This document shows positions 32,240 through 32,506 of a stretch of 32,506 bases of DNA, piece after piece (within the stretch, counting starts at the first letter, position 1; every line of letters starts with the position of its first letter). The DNA is from Flavobacteriales bacterium. GTDB taxonomy: Bacteria; Bacteroidota; Bacteroidia; Flavobacteriales; CAJXXR01. The notes beneath the pieces were generated by a model. The model searched no databases, was not told the DNA's origin, and saw only the letters and a program-made list of their open reading frames with translations. The stretch covers positions 1 to 32,506 of the forward strand of contig JAOAQX010000017.1 in the NCBI GenBank assembly GCA_025210805.1, written 5' to 3'. Position numbers and translations under genes: made by a program.

Positions 32240-32506
32240 TAAGCCCTCCCGAAAAATCGGAACAAGCTATTCAAAGGGGAATCAGGATAAGCCCTCTTAG
32301 AAGGGGGGAAAGCGGATGTTTTACCACGAAATACCTCAAAAAAGAAATAAAGACAAGCTATTCAAAGGGGGAATCAGAATAAGCCCTCTTAGAAGGGGGG
32401 AAAGCGGATGTTTTACCACGAAATACCTCAAAAAAGAAATAAAGACAAGCTATTCAAAGGGGAATCAGAATAAGCCCCCTTAGAAGGGGGGAAGGGGGAT
32501 GGTTCA
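32240..32506 (+). repeat. Right family-1 repeat array (runs off the window)
   Basis: The ACAAGCTATTCAAAGGGG mark recurs at 32262, 32353 and 32445, a period of 91-92 bp. Units share CCCGAAAAATCGG, AATAAGCCC and GGGGGG-type runs with the other two arrays, in the same orientation, but they are shorter, use AGAAGGGGGGAAAG in place of the long arm, and end at the window edge. An open frame across this array is a by-product of the repeat and is not a gene. From 32137 to 32239 nothing else is seen. Confidence 0.88.

Noticed and set aside
32152-32382. Plus-strand open frame over the right array
   Set aside because: It includes repeat-encoded residues and has no promoter or domain; it is a by-product of the repeat.

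Overview
The window is AT-rich and looks like chromosomal DNA from the Bacteroidota, probably the Flavobacteriales. Supporting signs are promoters with the TAnnTTTG -7 element (mostly TATATTTG), few obvious Shine-Dalgarno sequences, a type IX secretion sorting tail on an M1 peptidase, a membrane-anchored LuxR-type regulator, a TPR-membrane-HTH regulator, a BlaI/M56 pair with a TonB-like tail, and MORN (YwqK-like) proteins. Most genes are housekeeping or envelope genes. There are no phage, plasmid, transposase or CRISPR genes.

Layout: a GC-rich tandem repeat array (1-671); a DUF1573 protein, a membrane LuxR-type regulator and an NAD-dependent epimerase (819-3631); a minus-strand envelope operon of DUF547-barrel fusion, GH113-like lipoprotein and Omp85 protein (7593-3651); a pyridine nucleotide-disulfide oxidoreductase next to a membrane polyferredoxin (7726-10764); a second repeat array split by a DUF559 nuclease gene (10769-12131); a four-gene operon of MORN protein, DPM-like GT2, GT2-methyltransferase fusion and GT-C membrane glycosyltransferase (12155-16737); a small lipoprotein, two strong hairpin terminators and an initiator tRNA (16996-17956); then on the minus strand M56/TonB with BlaI, a CPBP protease, LpxK and an ECF sigma/zinc anti-sigma pair (18122-22989); on the plus strand a methyltransferase, MnmA, a TPR-HTH regulator and a Cys-rich lipoprotein (23213-27351); on the minus strand an operon of MORN protein, M1 peptidase, SDR and RluF (32112-27444); and a third repeat array running off the right edge.

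The least ordinary content lies between the genes. Two repeat families are present. Family 1 is a tandem, G/C-run-rich repeat whose units fold back on themselves with arms of about 31 nt. It forms three arrays, all in the same orientation, and the central array encloses an intact DUF559 (Vsr-like, PD-(D/E)XK) nuclease gene. This is a candidate nuclease-linked repeat element. Family 2 is a short (about 110-125 bp) dispersed element with a long inverted repeat. It has four copies at gene boundaries, and one of them has its two modules in permuted order.

Functionally, the 12.1-16.7 kb operon plausibly makes a lipid-linked sugar and uses it for surface glycosylation. The 3.6-7.6 kb operon encodes an outer-membrane or periplasmic set. 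The BlaI/M56 and sigma/anti-sigma pairs are signal-responsive regulators. All functions are inferred by reading motifs; no database search was run.
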